Notes: generated by a model not told the origin, from the sequence alone. 64,000 nt of DNA from Streptomyces cupreus (GCF_014257025.1 NZ_JACMSF010000026.1:44363-108362); one strand, 5' to 3'; numbered from the stretch's first letter, positions 1-9,370 are shown. Numbers and translations are program-made.

Positions 1-23
1 CGAGGCGAAGGAGGTGCCCGCCG

Positions 24-2108
24 ATGCGCTCGCCGAAGCTGGCCGCGCTTGAGATCCGGCGCTTCGGGCGCGGGAAGCTGCCGCGCGCCGCCATGGTCGC
101 GCTGCTCGTGCTGCCCCTGCTGTACGGCGCCCTGTACCTGTGGTCCTTCTGGGATCCGTACAGCCGTCTGGACCGGATCCCCGTGGCTCTGGTGAACGAC
201 GACAAGGGCGCGAAGGCCGACGGGAAGAAGATCGCGGCCGGCGACGACATCGTGGAGGGCCTGCGCGAGAGCCAGGTCTTCGACTGGCACGAGGTGAGCG
301 CGAAGGAGGCACGCGCGGGCGTGGAGGACGGCAGGTACTACCTGTCGCTGACCCTGCCGGCCGACTTCAGCAGGCGGATCGCGTCGAGTTCGGGCGACTC
401 CCCGGAGACCGGGGCCCTCCAGGTACGCACCAACGACGCCAACAACTACATCGTCGGGCAGATCTCCCGGACGGTCTTCGGCGAGGTCCGCGACGCCGCG
501 TCGACCAAGACCTCGCGGTCCTTCCTGGACCGGATCTTCATCTCCTTCTCCGACATCCACGGGGCGACGGTGCAGGCCGCCAAGGGCGCCGACAAGTTGG
601 AGACCGGCATCGGGAAGGCCGAGAAGGGCTCGCGGGACCTCGCCGACGGGCTGAAGGACGCCAAGGGCGGCAGCAGCAAGCTGGCCAAGGGTCTGAAGAA
701 GCTCGACAAGGGCGCGGGCGATCTGGAGGACGGCTCGAAGAAGGTCGCCGAGGGCACGCAGACGCTCGCCGACAAGGTCAACGCGACCGCCGAGAAGGTC
801 GGTCCGTTCCTGAAGGACAACGAGAAGACGATCGGCGATACCGCCCAGTCGGTCGCCGACGCCTCCGGGGCGATCCGCGACAACCTCGACGCCCTCGTGG
901 AGCGCGCGCCGACGGCGGCCGAGGACGCCCACAAGGCCTCCGCCGACCTCGACCGCGTATACAAGGCGCGCTGCGAGGACGCCGCACTGCCCGACTCGGC
1001 CTGCGCGGACCTGAAGACGGCCAGGACCGCCGCCGCGAAGGTGGCCGCGGTCGCCGATGACGTCAACACGCTGATCAGCGACCAGGACGGCAACCTGGAC
1101 AAGCTCGACAAGCATCTGGCCACCCTGGAGAAGCAGGCCCAGGCACTCGCCGACCGCGCGCCCCGCCTCTCCGAGGACCTCGACGACGCCGTCACCAAGA
1201 TCAACGACCTGAACGAGGGCGCCGCCAAGGTCGCCGCGGGTGCCGAGAAGCTCCACACGGGCCTCGGTACGGCCAAGACCGGGGCCACGGACCTGGACAA
1301 GGGCGTCGGCGACCTCAAGACCGGCGCCAAGGACCTCAAGGCGGGCCTGTACAAGCTCGTCGACGGCTCCGGGGAGCTCTCGGACGGGCTGCACGACGGC
1401 GCGGAGCAGATCCCCGACTACGACAAGCGCGACCGCGACGAGCGCACCGAGGTGATGTCCGACCCGGTCCGGCTGGTCTCCGAGGACCTGCACAAGGCGC
1501 CCAACTACGGCACCGGATTCGCCCCGTACTTCATCCCGCTGTCCCTGTGGGTGGGCGCGATGGTGGCGTACATGCTGATCGCGCCGATGAACCGGCGGGC
1601 GCTCGCCGCGGGTGCCTCGGCATGGCGGATCGCGCTGGCGGGCTGGCTGCCGGTGGTGGCGATCGGGGTGCTCCAGACGGTGGCCCTGATGTCGGTGCTG
1701 CACTGGGCGGTCGGGCTCCAGATGGCCCGCGCGGCCGGGACGGTGGGCTTCCTGTTCCTGGTGACGGCGTGCTTCGCGTCCCTGGTGCAGTGGCTGAACG
1801 CCCGCTTCGGGGCGGCCGGGCGGATCCTCGTCCTCGCCCTGCTGATGCTCCAGCTGACGTCCGCGGGCGGCACCTACCCCGTGCAGACCAGTCCGGGCTT
1901 CTTCAACGCCCTGCACCCCTTCCTGCCGATGAGCTATGTCGTGGAGGCCCTCAGAAGGCTCATCACGGGCGGCGGCCTCGAACCGGTCTGGCACGCGTGC
2001 GTGGTGCTCGTCGCCTTCACCGCGGGGGCTCTCGCGCTGACCGCGCTGTCGGCGCGCCGTCGCCAGGTGTGGACCCTCGACCGGCTGCACCCGGAGCTGA
2101 GCCTGTGA
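24..2108 (+). CDS. YhgE/Pip-family membrane protein
   Basis: A 694-residue membrane protein of the YhgE/Pip (phage infection protein) family, related to ABC-2 type permeases. One membrane segment lies near residues 23-43. A large extracytoplasmic region follows, rich in Lys, Asp and Gly, with repeated amphipathic motifs of the LxxG type around residues 190-260 and 400-465 that suggest coiled coil. About five further membrane segments start near residue 500. The start is the ATG after a GGAGG ribosome binding site at 10-14. The tetR gene overlaps its stop codon, so the pair is probably cotranscribed and the regulator may control this gene. The substrate or partner cannot be read from the sequence; family members have been linked to phage receptors, secretion and export. 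The family call is confident, the function is not. Confidence 0.85.
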   Translation: MRSPKLAALEIRRFGRGKLPRAAMVALLVLPLLYGALYLWSFWDPYSRLDRIPVALVNDDKGAKADGKKIAAGDDIVEGLRESQVFDWHEVSAKEARAGVEDGRYYLSLTLPADFSRRIASSSGDSPETGALQVRTNDANNYIVGQISRTVFGEVRDAASTKTSRSFLDRIFISFSDIHGATVQAAKGADKLETGIGKAEKGSRDLADGLKDAKGGSSKLAKGLKKLDKGAGDLEDGSKKVAEGTQTLADKVNATAEKVGPFLKDNEKTIGDTAQSVADASGAIRDNLDALVERAPTAAEDAHKASADLDRVYKARCEDAALPDSACADLKTARTAAAKVAAVADDVNTLISDQDGNLDKLDKHLATLEKQAQALADRAPRLSEDLDDAVTKINDLNEGAAKVAAGAEKLHTGLGTAKTGATDLDKGVGDLKTGAKDLKAGLYKLVDGSGELSDGLHDGAEQIPDYDKRDRDERTEVMSDPVRLVSEDLHKAPNYGTGFAPYFIPLSLWVGAMVAYMLIAPMNRRALAAGASAWRIALAGWLPVVAIGVLQTVALMSVLHWAVGLQMARAAGTVGFLFLVTACFASLVQWLNARFGAAGRILVLALLMLQLTSAGGTYPVQTSPGFFNALHPFLPMSYVVEALRRLITGGGLEPVWHACVVLVAFTAGALALTALSARRRQVWTLDRLHPELSL

Positions 2109-2761
2109 CCGCGCGCGGGACAATCATGGCCATGGAAAGCAGCAGCGCCGCGTCGGGCGGCAGCACCCGCCGTGAGGCCACCCGGCAGAAGCTCTACGAG
2201 GCCGCCGTCACGCTCATCGCCGAGCAGGGCTTCTCCGCCACCACGGTGGACGAGATCGCCGAGCGGGCCGGGGTCGCGAAGGGCACGGTCTACTACAACT
2301 TCGCGAGCAAGTCGGTCCTCTTCGAGGAGCTGCTGCGGCACGGCGTGGGCCTGCTCGCCGCCTCTCTGAAGGAGGCGGCCGAGCGCACGGACCGGGACGG
2401 CGGCAGCAAGGTGGACGCCCTGGACGCGATGATCCGCGCGGGGCTCGGCTTCATCGCCGCCTACCCGGCCTTCACCCAGCTGTACGTGGCCGAGCTGTGG
2501 CGCACCAACCGGGCCTGGCAGTCCACGCTCATGGTGGTGCGGCAGGACGTGGTCGCCGTGGTGGAGGGCGTGCTGCGCGACGGTGTGGCGAACGGCGAGT
2601 TCAGCGACGAGATCGACATCCAGCTGACCGCCGCCGCGTTGGTCGGCATGGTCCTGGTGGCCGCCCTGGACTGGCAGTCCTTCCAGCCGGAGCGCTCGCT
2701 GGACGATGTGCACGCGGCGCTGTCACGGCTGCTTCAAGGACGGGTGAGCGGCCGGCGCTGA
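2105..2761 (+). CDS. TetR/AcrR-family transcriptional regulator
   Basis: A TetR-type repressor of about 218 residues. The N-terminal helix-turn-helix includes TTVDEIAERAGVAKGTVYYN; the C-terminal ligand domain is alpha-helical and of normal length. I chose the GTG at 2105, which overlaps the stop of the upstream YhgE/Pip gene (GTGA) and has GGAG eight bases upstream. In-frame ATGs at 2126 and 2132 are alternatives, and homologues may start there. Because it is translationally coupled to the membrane protein, it probably regulates that operon. The ligand is unknown. Confidence 0.85.
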   Translation: MTARGTIMAMESSSAASGGSTRREATRQKLYEAAVTLIAEQGFSATTVDEIAERAGVAKGTVYYNFASKSVLFEELLRHGVGLLAASLKEAAERTDRDGGSKVDALDAMIRAGLGFIAAYPAFTQLYVAELWRTNRAWQSTLMVVRQDVVAVVEGVLRDGVANGEFSDEIDIQLTAAALVGMVLVAALDWQSFQPERSLDDVHAALSRLLQGRVSGRR

Positions 2762-3225
2762 GGCCTTCCGCGCACACGAAAGCGCCGGTCCGAGATGGCC
2801 ATGTCCCCCAACGGGCCACCGCGAACCGGCGCTTCCTTCGTTCCCCCGTTTCCCCCGTTGGTCCCCCGTCCGGTCGTTCCTCCGGGTTCCCCGTGTCTCG
2901 CTTCCGCCGACGCTCGGGCCGGCGGAAGGAGCGGATCGAGGGCGGCTCCGTTCCGGCGCCCCGTGTCGCCGGTGCCGGAGCCGTGCCCTTTCTCCGTGCC
3001 TCCACTCTCTCGTTCACGCAGGTCGTCCCCCATCCGCGCGCGTACTCATCTCACCGCCTAGGTACGCGTACTCAGCCCTGCGCCCGCAGGCCCACGCCGA
3101 CCCGCCGCCCACTGGTCACGATCGCGTCCGTGTCGGTACTCCCCCTCGCCCGGGGGCCTGGGGGCCGGCAGGCCGGGCGGCCTCCGGCGCCGTGACTGTC
3201 AGTGGTGGCGGATAAAGTCCCTGAC
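2762..3225. other. Intergenic region, 464 bp
   Basis: I see no convincing gene here. The only notable structure is a direct repeat GCGTACTCA at 3040-3048 and 3066-3074. The second copy overlaps the palindrome GTACGCGTAC (3062-3071). The 26-bp spacing would put the two copies on nearby helix faces, so an operator for the downstream oxidoreductase is possible but unproven. Confidence 0.35.
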
Positions 3226-4737
3226 ATGGCACGGATTGCGGTGATCGGCGCCGGGACGGGCGCGATGGCGGCCGCTGCCCGGCTGGCCGTCGCGGGCCAC
3301 CGGGTGGCGGTGTACGAGCGTACGGAGACGTACGGCGGAGCGGTGCGCCGCTTCGAGCGGGACGGCTTCTCCTTCGACACCGGCCCCGGTCTGCTGACGC
3401 TGCCCGCCGTCTGGCGTGATCTGTTCGTCAAGACCGGCAAGGAGCCTCTGGAGGACCGCGTCGAGCTGCTCCAGGTCGACCCGTCCTCGCGGCATGTCTT
3501 CGCGGACGGCACCGAGGTGTCGCTGCCGAACGCCTCGCGCGCGGGAGTCGTCGCCGCCCTGGACGAGGCGCTCGGCGCGGGAGCGGGCGGACGCTGGGGC
3601 GACTTCCTGGTCCGGGCCCGTGAGTCCTGGGACCGCAGCCGCAGACCGCTCCTGGAGGAGCCCCTGTGGCCCAACTGGCGGGTGCTGGCCGAGCGCGAGC
3701 CCTATCCGGCGGTCCCGCACAAGCGCCTGCTGCGCACCCGCAGGGCCGCCACCCTCGCCGAGATCGGCGCCTGGGAGCTGCGTGATCCCCGGCTGACCGC
3801 TCTGCTGGAGAGCCACGCGCTCGCGTACGGCCTGGACCCCGAGGCCGCTCCGGCGAGCGCGGCCGTCCTGCCGTACATGGAGCACGCCTTCGGCACCTGG
3901 TACGTCCTCGGCGGCATACGGGAGCTGGCGCGTGTGGTGTACGAGCGGTGCCTGGCTCGGAAGGTCGAGTTCCACTTCGGCGCCGAGGTGACCGCGGTCC
4001 TGGAGAAGGACGGCCGGGCGGCAGGGCTTGAGCTCGCGGACGGGACGGTGGCGGAGGCGGATCTCGTGGTCGGCACCGGGCCGTGGCGGCTGGGCGAGCT
4101 GGTGCGCGGCCGGGAGCTGTACGGCGTGGAGGACGTGGAGCCCCGGCCGGAGGGGGGAGCGGGCGGCCGGGTCGTGGTCTGTCTGGCGCTGCGTGGTGCG
4201 CGCGAGGCGGGTGCCGCGCACCGGACGGTGGTGCACGCCCCGGACCGCAGGGCCGAGTTGGACTCCTTCGGGCTCGGTGAGCCGCCCGCGCGGCCGACGG
4301 TCCGCGTCGACCGCCCGGACGACCCCGCTCTCAGGCCCGACGAGGAGCACGAGTCGGTGGTCCTCACCGCGACGGTGCCCTCAGGGACGCTGTACGACTG
4401 GACCGCGCCCGGCGCCGCCGACTCCTTCGCGGACCGGATGGTCGAGGCCGCCGAGCGCGCGATACCGGGACTGCGCGAGCGGACGCTGTGGCGCGAGGTC
4501 CGTACGCCGGTGCACACCGAGGCGGAGACGGGCGCCGAGGGCGGCGCAGTGCCCGCGCCCGCGCTGGCCGCGGCCGAGGGGACCTTCCTGTACCCGGCCA
4601 ACAGCACACGGATACCGGGCCTGTTCAGCGTCGGCGGCTGGTCGCACCCCGGCGGGGGTCTCCCCCACGCGGGCATGTCGGGCGCGCTGGTCGCCGGGCT
4701 GATCGTGGAGGGACCAGACTTCCGGGGCTCTCAGTGA
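3226..4737 (+). CDS. CrtI/phytoene desaturase-like FAD oxidoreductase
   Basis: A 503-residue flavoprotein of the amine oxidase/phytoene desaturase type. It opens with a Rossmann FAD-binding motif (AVIGAGTGAMAAAARL). The family signature GFSFDTGPGLLTLP lies near residue 45, and the C-terminal FAD motif is VGGWSHPGGGLPHAGMSGA. There are no crt synthase or cyclase genes beside it, so a carotenoid role is only a family guess; polyprenyl or other lipid oxidation is also possible. I chose the ATG at 3226; no good ribosome binding site precedes it, so the message may be leaderless, or translation may start at the GTG at 3202. It converges with the next gene, with four bases between the stops. Confidence 0.75.
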   Translation: MARIAVIGAGTGAMAAAARLAVAGHRVAVYERTETYGGAVRRFERDGFSFDTGPGLLTLPAVWRDLFVKTGKEPLEDRVELLQVDPSSRHVFADGTEVSLPNASRAGVVAALDEALGAGAGGRWGDFLVRARESWDRSRRPLLEEPLWPNWRVLAEREPYPAVPHKRLLRTRRAATLAEIGAWELRDPRLTALLESHALAYGLDPEAAPASAAVLPYMEHAFGTWYVLGGIRELARVVYERCLARKVEFHFGAEVTAVLEKDGRAAGLELADGTVAEADLVVGTGPWRLGELVRGRELYGVEDVEPRPEGGAGGRVVVCLALRGAREAGAAHRTVVHAPDRRAELDSFGLGEPPARPTVRVDRPDDPALRPDEEHESVVLTATVPSGTLYDWTAPGAADSFADRMVEAAERAIPGLRERTLWREVRTPVHTEAETGAEGGAVPAPALAAAEGTFLYPANSTRIPGLFSVGGWSHPGGGLPHAGMSGALVAGLIVEGPDFRGSQ

Positions 4738-4741
4738 GGAG

Positions 4742-5695
4742 TCAGAAGCGGTACTGCTCGTCGTACCCGCCGCCCTGCTGCCCCTGGCCGCTCTGGTACG
4801 GGTACTGCTGCTCCGGCGGGAGTTCGCCGCCGTAGGGGTCGTCGGTGCTGCGCTGCTGCGGGACCCACACCCCGCCGGACGGGGTCGTCTCGCCGGTGTA
4901 GGTGCCGGTGACGTACTGGTCCTGGGCGTAGCCCTGCTGCCCGTACTGCTGGCCGTAACCCGCGTCGTACGAGCCGCCGCCGTAGGTCTGGTTGCCCATG
5001 TACGGGTCGGAGTAGGCGGCGTACTGCTGCTGACCGGTGGGGTCGTAGCCGTACTGCTGCTGGTCGTAACCGGTGTAGCCGTCGTAGCCGTAGCCCTGGT
5101 CCGTGCCCTGGGACGCGGTCGCGTACTGGTCCTGGGACTGGGCCGCGGCCGCGTAGGAAGGGTCCTGCTGGGCGCCGTAGACGCCGTAGGAGCCGGTGTC
5201 CTCCGGCATGGGCTGCGGCTCGTAGACCGCGGTGGTCTCGGCGGCCGAGGGCCCCGCCGGGCGTGAGGGCGTGAAGACGTCGTCGCGGTCGTAGGCGTCG
5301 TCCTGGCCGTAGCCGGCGCTGTCGCGGCCGTAGCCGCCCTCGTCGCCGTAGTGGCCCTCGCCCGCTTCGAGGTCGGAGACCTCCAGGGTCGGGTCCTGGT
5401 AGTCGGGCTCACCGCGGCGGCGCTTGGAGCCGCCCAGCGCCGGAGCGTTCACGGCCCAGCCGGAGGCGAAGCCGCGGCGGAACGACAGCGTGACGTAGGT
5501 CTGGCCGACCGCGAAGGCGGCCGCGCCGACACCGATGACGATCACGGACGGCATCAGCACCCCGAGCACCACGCCCAGGAAGCCGACGAAGGCGAGCAGC
5601 CGCCAGCGCAGGCGTGCCTTGTACTGCAGCAGCACCTCACCGAGCAGCCACAGCGCGACGATGCCGAACGCAATGTAGAGGACCGTCCAGCCCAT
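4742..5695 (-). CDS. Membrane protein with Tyr/Gln/Gly-rich disordered tail
   Basis: A 317-residue protein I can describe but not assign. The first ~85 residues hold about three membrane segments. From about residue 90 to the end the chain is low complexity and acidic, dominated by Tyr, Gln, Gly, Asp and Ser, with many short blocks such as QQQYGYD, GYGQQYGQQGY and QQQYAAY. That composition is typical of intrinsically disordered, aggregation- or condensate-prone tails. The ATG at 5695 has GGAGAGG upstream. Similar proteins occur in other Streptomyces as hypothetical membrane proteins. The tail should face the cytoplasm or the wall depending on topology, which I cannot settle. Confidence 0.7.
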   Translation of the reverse strand: MGWTVLYIAFGIVALWLLGEVLLQYKARLRWRLLAFVGFLGVVLGVLMPSVIVIGVGAAAFAVGQTYVTLSFRRGFASGWAVNAPALGGSKRRRGEPDYQDPTLEVSDLEAGEGHYGDEGGYGRDSAGYGQDDAYDRDDVFTPSRPAGPSAAETTAVYEPQPMPEDTGSYGVYGAQQDPSYAAAAQSQDQYATASQGTDQGYGYDGYTGYDQQQYGYDPTGQQQYAAYSDPYMGNQTYGGGSYDAGYGQQYGQQGYAQDQYVTGTYTGETTPSGGVWVPQQRSTDDPYGGELPPEQQYPYQSGQGQQGGGYDEQYRF

Positions 5696-5751
5696 GTACG
5701 CCCCTCTCCCAGTGGCCGTTACGCAGTGTGTCGTACAGCGGTGCGGCCGGT

Positions 5752-6675
5752 CTAGGCCCGCGATGGGTGGTGCAGGCCCAGGTTCTCGTAGATCTCCAGT
5801 GTCGCCGTGGAGTTGTTGAGCGTGATGAAGTGCAGACCCGGCACTCCCTCGGCCAGCAGCCGCGCGCAGAACTCCGTGGCGAATTCGATGCCAATGGAGC
5901 GTACAGCGGCCGGATCGTCTTTTGCTGTGAGGATCCGCTCTTTCAGAGCCGCCGGGAAGGCGGCGTTGGTGAGGGAGGGGATGCGCTCCAGCGTCTTCAC
6001 GCTGGCGATCGGCATGATCTCGGGGATGATCGGGGTCGCACAGCCGGCCGCGTCGACCCGGTCACGCAGCCGCAGATAGTCCTCCGGATCGAAGAACATC
6101 TGGGTGATCGCGTAGTCCGCGCCGGCCCGGCACTTGTCGACGAAGTGCCGTACGTCCGTCTCCCACTCCGCGGAGCGCGGGTGCATCGCGGGGAAGGCCG
6201 CGACGCCCACGCAGAAGTCGCCGGACGTCTTGATCAGTTCGACGAGGTCGGCGGCGTAGGTCAGGCCCTGCGGGTGCGGCACCCAGTCGCCCATGGGGTC
6301 GCCGGGCGGGTCGCCGCGCAGCGCGAGCATGTTGCGGATCCCGGCGTCGGCGTACTGCCCGATGATGTTGCGCAGGTCGGCCACCGAGTGGTCGACCGCC
6401 GTGAGGTGGGCGATCGGGGTGAGCGTGGTGTCGGAGGCGATGGCCTCGGTCGCCTTGACCGTACCGGCACGGGTGGTGCCGCCCGCGCCGTAGGTCACGG
6501 AGACGAAGTCGGGCGCCACGGCCTCGACCCGGCGCAGCGCGTTCCACAGGTTCCGCTCGCCCTTCGGGGTCTTCGGGGCGTAGAACTCGAAGGAGTACGT
6601 CGTCTTGCCGGTCGCGAGCATCTCGCGCACGGTACGAGCGTGGTCCGACCTGGTGGATGCGGTGCCGAGGGCCAT
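5752..6675 (-). CDS. metF: Methylenetetrahydrofolate reductase
   Basis: A 307-residue FAD-dependent reductase that converts 5,10-methylene-THF to 5-methyl-THF, the methyl donor for methionine synthesis. The N-terminal barrel strand YSFEFYAPKTPKGERNLW carries the catalytic Glu. The motifs FVSVTYGAGG, HLTAVDHS, LRGDPPG and FFDPEDYLRL, and the C-terminal motif GLHFITLNNS, are typical of MetF. Length is normal for the bacterial enzyme. The ATG at 6675 is the only sensible start. It is on the same strand as thiE, about 130 bp downstream, with a short G-rich hairpin between them (6690-6707). Confidence 0.95.
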   Translation of the reverse strand: MALGTASTRSDHARTVREMLATGKTTYSFEFYAPKTPKGERNLWNALRRVEAVAPDFVSVTYGAGGTTRAGTVKATEAIASDTTLTPIAHLTAVDHSVADLRNIIGQYADAGIRNMLALRGDPPGDPMGDWVPHPQGLTYAADLVELIKTSGDFCVGVAAFPAMHPRSAEWETDVRHFVDKCRAGADYAITQMFFDPEDYLRLRDRVDAAGCATPIIPEIMPIASVKTLERIPSLTNAAFPAALKERILTAKDDPAAVRSIGIEFATEFCARLLAEGVPGLHFITLNNSTATLEIYENLGLHHPSRA

Positions 6676-6805
6676 ACCCGAAGGTTAGTCAGGGGGCGAC
6701 GGTCCCCCCAACCAGATGGCTGGCATTTGCCCGAATTGTCGGGTTGTTGTCCAGTCCGTGGACAAACGGCGTCCGCTGACGGCCCGATACGGGCTTCGAG
6801 GGCCG

Positions 6806-7453
6806 TTACGCCTGCCGCAGCCGCTTCGTGAACTCCGCCGCCGCGGCCCCCGGGTCGTCCGCTTCCGTGATCGCCCGTACGACGACGACCCGGCGGGCGC
6901 CCGCGTCCAGCACCTCGTCGAGGTTGCCCAGGTCGATGCCGCCGATGGCGAACCAGGGGCGGTCGGTGCCGAGGGCGGCGGTGTGCCGGACCAGGTCCAG
7001 GCCGGGGGCATGCCGGCCGGGCTTGGTCGGGGTGGGCCAGCACGGGCCGGTGCAGAAGTAGTCCGCGCCCTCCTGGACGGCGGCAGCCTCGGCCTCGGAG
7101 TCCGCGTGCGTGGAGCGGCCGATGAGGACGTCGTCGCCGAGGATCGCCCGGGCGGCCGGGACCGGGAGGTCGCCCTGGCCGAGGTGCAGGACGTCGGCGC
7201 CCACGGCATGGGCGACGTCCGCGCGGTCGTTGACCGCGAGGAGCTTGCCGTGGCGCGCGCAGGCGTCGGCGAGGACCGCCAGGTGCTCCAGCTCCTCGGC
7301 GGCCTCCATGCCCTTGTCGCGCAGCTGCACGATGTCGACACCGCCCGCCAGGGCCGCGTCCAGGAACTCGGCGAGGTCGCCCTGGCGCTTGCGGGCGTCC
7401 GTGCAGAGGTACAACCGGGCGTCGGAGAGACGCTCGCGTGCGGTGGCGGGCAT
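6806..7453 (-). CDS. thiE: Thiamine-phosphate synthase
   Basis: A 215-residue TIM-barrel enzyme that joins the hydroxymethylpyrimidine pyrophosphate and thiazole phosphate moieties to make thiamine phosphate. Diagnostic motifs are VQLRDK, LAVNDRADVA, LHLGQGDLP, GRSTHADSEA, the phosphate loop CTGPCWPTPTKPG and FAIGGI. I set the start at ATG 7453, preceded by GGGGGAA; the longer upstream reading frame has no family similarity. It works with thiO-thiS-thiG at 19.1-21.3 kb, which make the thiazole half. Those genes would be about 9.4 kb closer without the inserted element. Confidence 0.95.
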   Translation of the reverse strand: MPATARERLSDARLYLCTDARKRQGDLAEFLDAALAGGVDIVQLRDKGMEAAEELEHLAVLADACARHGKLLAVNDRADVAHAVGADVLHLGQGDLPVPAARAILGDDVLIGRSTHADSEAEAAAVQEGADYFCTGPCWPTPTKPGRHAPGLDLVRHTAALGTDRPWFAIGGIDLGNLDEVLDAGARRVVVVRAITEADDPGAAAAEFTKRLRQA

Positions 7454-7527
7454 ACGTGTTCCCCCGTGATCGGTGGTGTACGGGCCCCGGGCGCCCCGCG
7501 GCCCGTACACCGGGACTGTTGATCGGT

Positions 7528-7893
7528 TCAGACGGCGAGCGCCTGGGCGCGGCGCTTCACCTCCGTGCCGCGATTCTCGCTCAGGGCCTGCGCGGGGGTG
7601 CCGGGCAGGCTCTCGTCGGGGGTGAAGAGCCACTCCAGCATCTCTTCGTCGGTGAAGCCGTCGTCCCGCAGCAGCGTCAGGGTCCCGGACAGGCCCTTGA
7701 CGACCTTGTCTCCGTCGATGAAGGCGGCGGGGACGTGCAGCGCGCGGTTCTCACCACGGCGTACGGCGATGAGCTGGCCCTCCTTGACCAGCTGCCGCAC
7801 ACGTGTCACCTCGACGCCGAGCTGTTCGGCGATGTCGGGGAGGGTGAGCCAGGCGGGGACGAGAGCATCGATCTTTGCGTCAATCTCGGTCAC
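7528..7893 (-). CDS. Rv2175c-family DNA-binding protein
   Basis: A 121-residue protein with an N-terminal winged helix-turn-helix (LTLPDIAEQLGVEVTRVRQL) and a conserved C-terminal half (FTDEEMLEWLFTPDESL). This matches the actinobacterial Rv2175c family. In Mycobacterium tuberculosis, Rv2175c sits beside pknL, and PknL phosphorylates it, which affects its DNA binding. Here a PknL-like kinase lies at 21.4 kb, separated mainly by the mobile element and thi genes. That a kinase-substrate pair exists here is inference from synteny. The start ATG at 7893 is the only one in register. Confidence 0.85.
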   Translation of the reverse strand: MTEIDAKIDALVPAWLTLPDIAEQLGVEVTRVRQLVKEGQLIAVRRGENRALHVPAAFIDGDKVVKGLSGTLTLLRDDGFTDEEMLEWLFTPDESLPGTPAQALSENRGTEVKRRAQALAV

Positions 7894-7950
7894 AGGACAA
7901 GCCTGCCATCCCGCACTGACATCAGGAAGCCAGGCCCGTCCGACCAGGGG

Positions 7951-9165
7951 CTATACCGTCGCCGCCTTCAGGGGCCGCGCCGGGTCCGTCAGCAGCGTCG
8001 GGTCCATCCGCGCCCCCGCCTCGATCAGCCGCCGCCCCTGCGCCAGGTCCCGGGGCCGGCCCACCGCCAGCAGGGCGATCAGGCGGCCCTCGCGGAGCCA
8101 GCAGACCGTCCAGGCGGGGCCGGTCGGGTCGCCGCGCCACAGGGTGGTGTCGGCCGAGGCGTGATGGCCGGCGTACTGGACGAAGCGGCCGAACTGCTCG
8201 GACCAGAAGTACGGGACCGGGTCGTAGACCACGGGGGCCTCGCCGATGATGTCGGCGGCGACCGTGCGCGGGCCCTGCAGGGCGTTGTCCCAGTGGTGGA
8301 CGAGGAGTCGCTCGCCGTACCGGTCGGAGGGGAAGGAGGCGCAGTCGCCGACCGCCCAGACGTCGGGCGCGGAGGTGCGCAGATGGTCGTCGGCCACCAC
8401 TTCGCCGTGCGCGCCGAGCTCGATGCCGGAGCCGGCCAGCCAGGCGGTGGCGGGACGGGCGCCGATGCCGACCACGACGGCGTCCGCGGGCAGCCGCGAG
8501 CCGTCGTCGAGGACGACCGCGCCGGGCTCGACGCGCGCCACGCGCGCGTGGGTGCGCAGTTCGGCCCCGCTGTCGGCGTACCAGGCGGTCATCGGCGCGG
8601 CCACCTCGGCGGGCAGCGCGCCCGCGAGCGGCCGGTCCGCGGCCTCGACGACCGTCACCGAGCAGCCCGCCTCGCGCGCGGCGGTGGCGAACTCGGCGCC
8701 GATCCAGCCCGCGCCGACGACCACGATGTCGTGCTGCCGGGCGAGCACGGGCCGCAGCCGCTCGGCGTCGTCCAGGGTGCGCAGCAGATGCACTCCGGGC
8801 ACGCCCTCGGCGCCCGGCAGCCGGATCGGTTCGGCACCGGTGGCGAGGACCAGGACGTCGTACGGGACCGGGCCTTCGGCGGTGTCCAGCTCATGGTCGG
8901 CGGGGCGCACGCCCAGCACCTCGCGGCCGAGGTCGAGTTCGATGCCGAGCGCCTCGAAGTCCACGTCGAAGGCGGATCCCTCGGCCTTGCCGAGCAGGAC
9001 GGCCTTGGACAGCGGGGGGCGGTCGTAGGGCTGGTGGGGCTCGGCGCCGATCACCCGCACCGTGCCCGTGAAGCCCTGTTCCCGCAGGGCGACCGCGGTC
9101 TGCACGCCGGCCATGCCCGCGCCGACCACCACCACCCGCCGCGACGTCGTCGTCTGCTCGCTCAC
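7951..9165 (-). CDS. NAD(P)/FAD-dependent ferredoxin-reductase-like protein
   Basis: A 404-residue pyridine-nucleotide disulfide/ferredoxin reductase-type flavoprotein. Two Rossmann folds are visible: the FAD site VVVVGAGMAGVQTAVALRE at the N terminus and the NAD(P) site IVVVGAGWIGAEFATAARE near residue 145. The FAD-binding motif VWAVGDCASFP is near residue 275. The partner ferredoxin or oxygenase is not in the window. I chose the GTG at 9165 (VSEQTTTS); the longer upstream frame reads into the mobile element. The 13-bp att core lies two bases upstream of this start and contains its GGTGAT ribosome binding site-like sequence, so integration keeps the coding sequence intact but swaps everything upstream. 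Confidence 0.85.
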   Translation of the reverse strand: MSEQTTTSRRVVVVGAGMAGVQTAVALREQGFTGTVRVIGAEPHQPYDRPPLSKAVLLGKAEGSAFDVDFEALGIELDLGREVLGVRPADHELDTAEGPVPYDVLVLATGAEPIRLPGAEGVPGVHLLRTLDDAERLRPVLARQHDIVVVGAGWIGAEFATAAREAGCSVTVVEAADRPLAGALPAEVAAPMTAWYADSGAELRTHARVARVEPGAVVLDDGSRLPADAVVVGIGARPATAWLAGSGIELGAHGEVVADDHLRTSAPDVWAVGDCASFPSDRYGERLLVHHWDNALQGPRTVAADIIGEAPVVYDPVPYFWSEQFGRFVQYAGHHASADTTLWRGDPTGPAWTVCWLREGRLIALLAVGRPRDLAQGRRLIEAGARMDPTLLTDPARPLKAATV

Positions 9166-9167
9166 CT

Positions 9168-9180
9168 GATCACCATAGAC
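9168..9180. repeat. Left attachment-site core
   Basis: GATCACCATAGAC, identical to 18548-18560. Beyond the core the two ends share TGACA after a three-base gap. The core sits two bases upstream of the GTG start of the reductase gene, not in a tRNA gene. Confidence 0.8.
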
Positions 9181-9318
9181 TCGTGACACGTCTCGCCTAC
9201 CTGCACATGGGGTACCCAATGCCCCCGCAACCAGGGATGAAGCACTCGTCGTCTGTCGTTGTCTGTCGTCGCTGGCCGCCCTCGGACGGCCCACAGACGG
9301 CCCGGGCCAGGGCCCGAT

Positions 9319-9370
9319 CTGCCGCTAGCGCTAGCGGCAGGGAGCGCTAACGTTAGCGACCCCGCTAGCG
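9319..9370. repeat. Palindrome cluster built on GCTAGCG/GTTAGCG
   Basis: A perfect 22-bp palindrome covers 9319-9340, centred on the GCGC at 9329-9332. A perfect 14-bp palindrome, CGCTAACGTTAGCG, covers 9345-9358, and CGCTAGCG covers 9363-9370. Further GTTAGCG copies continue to about 9408. These may be binding sites for an element protein or a cruciform. Confidence 0.7.
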
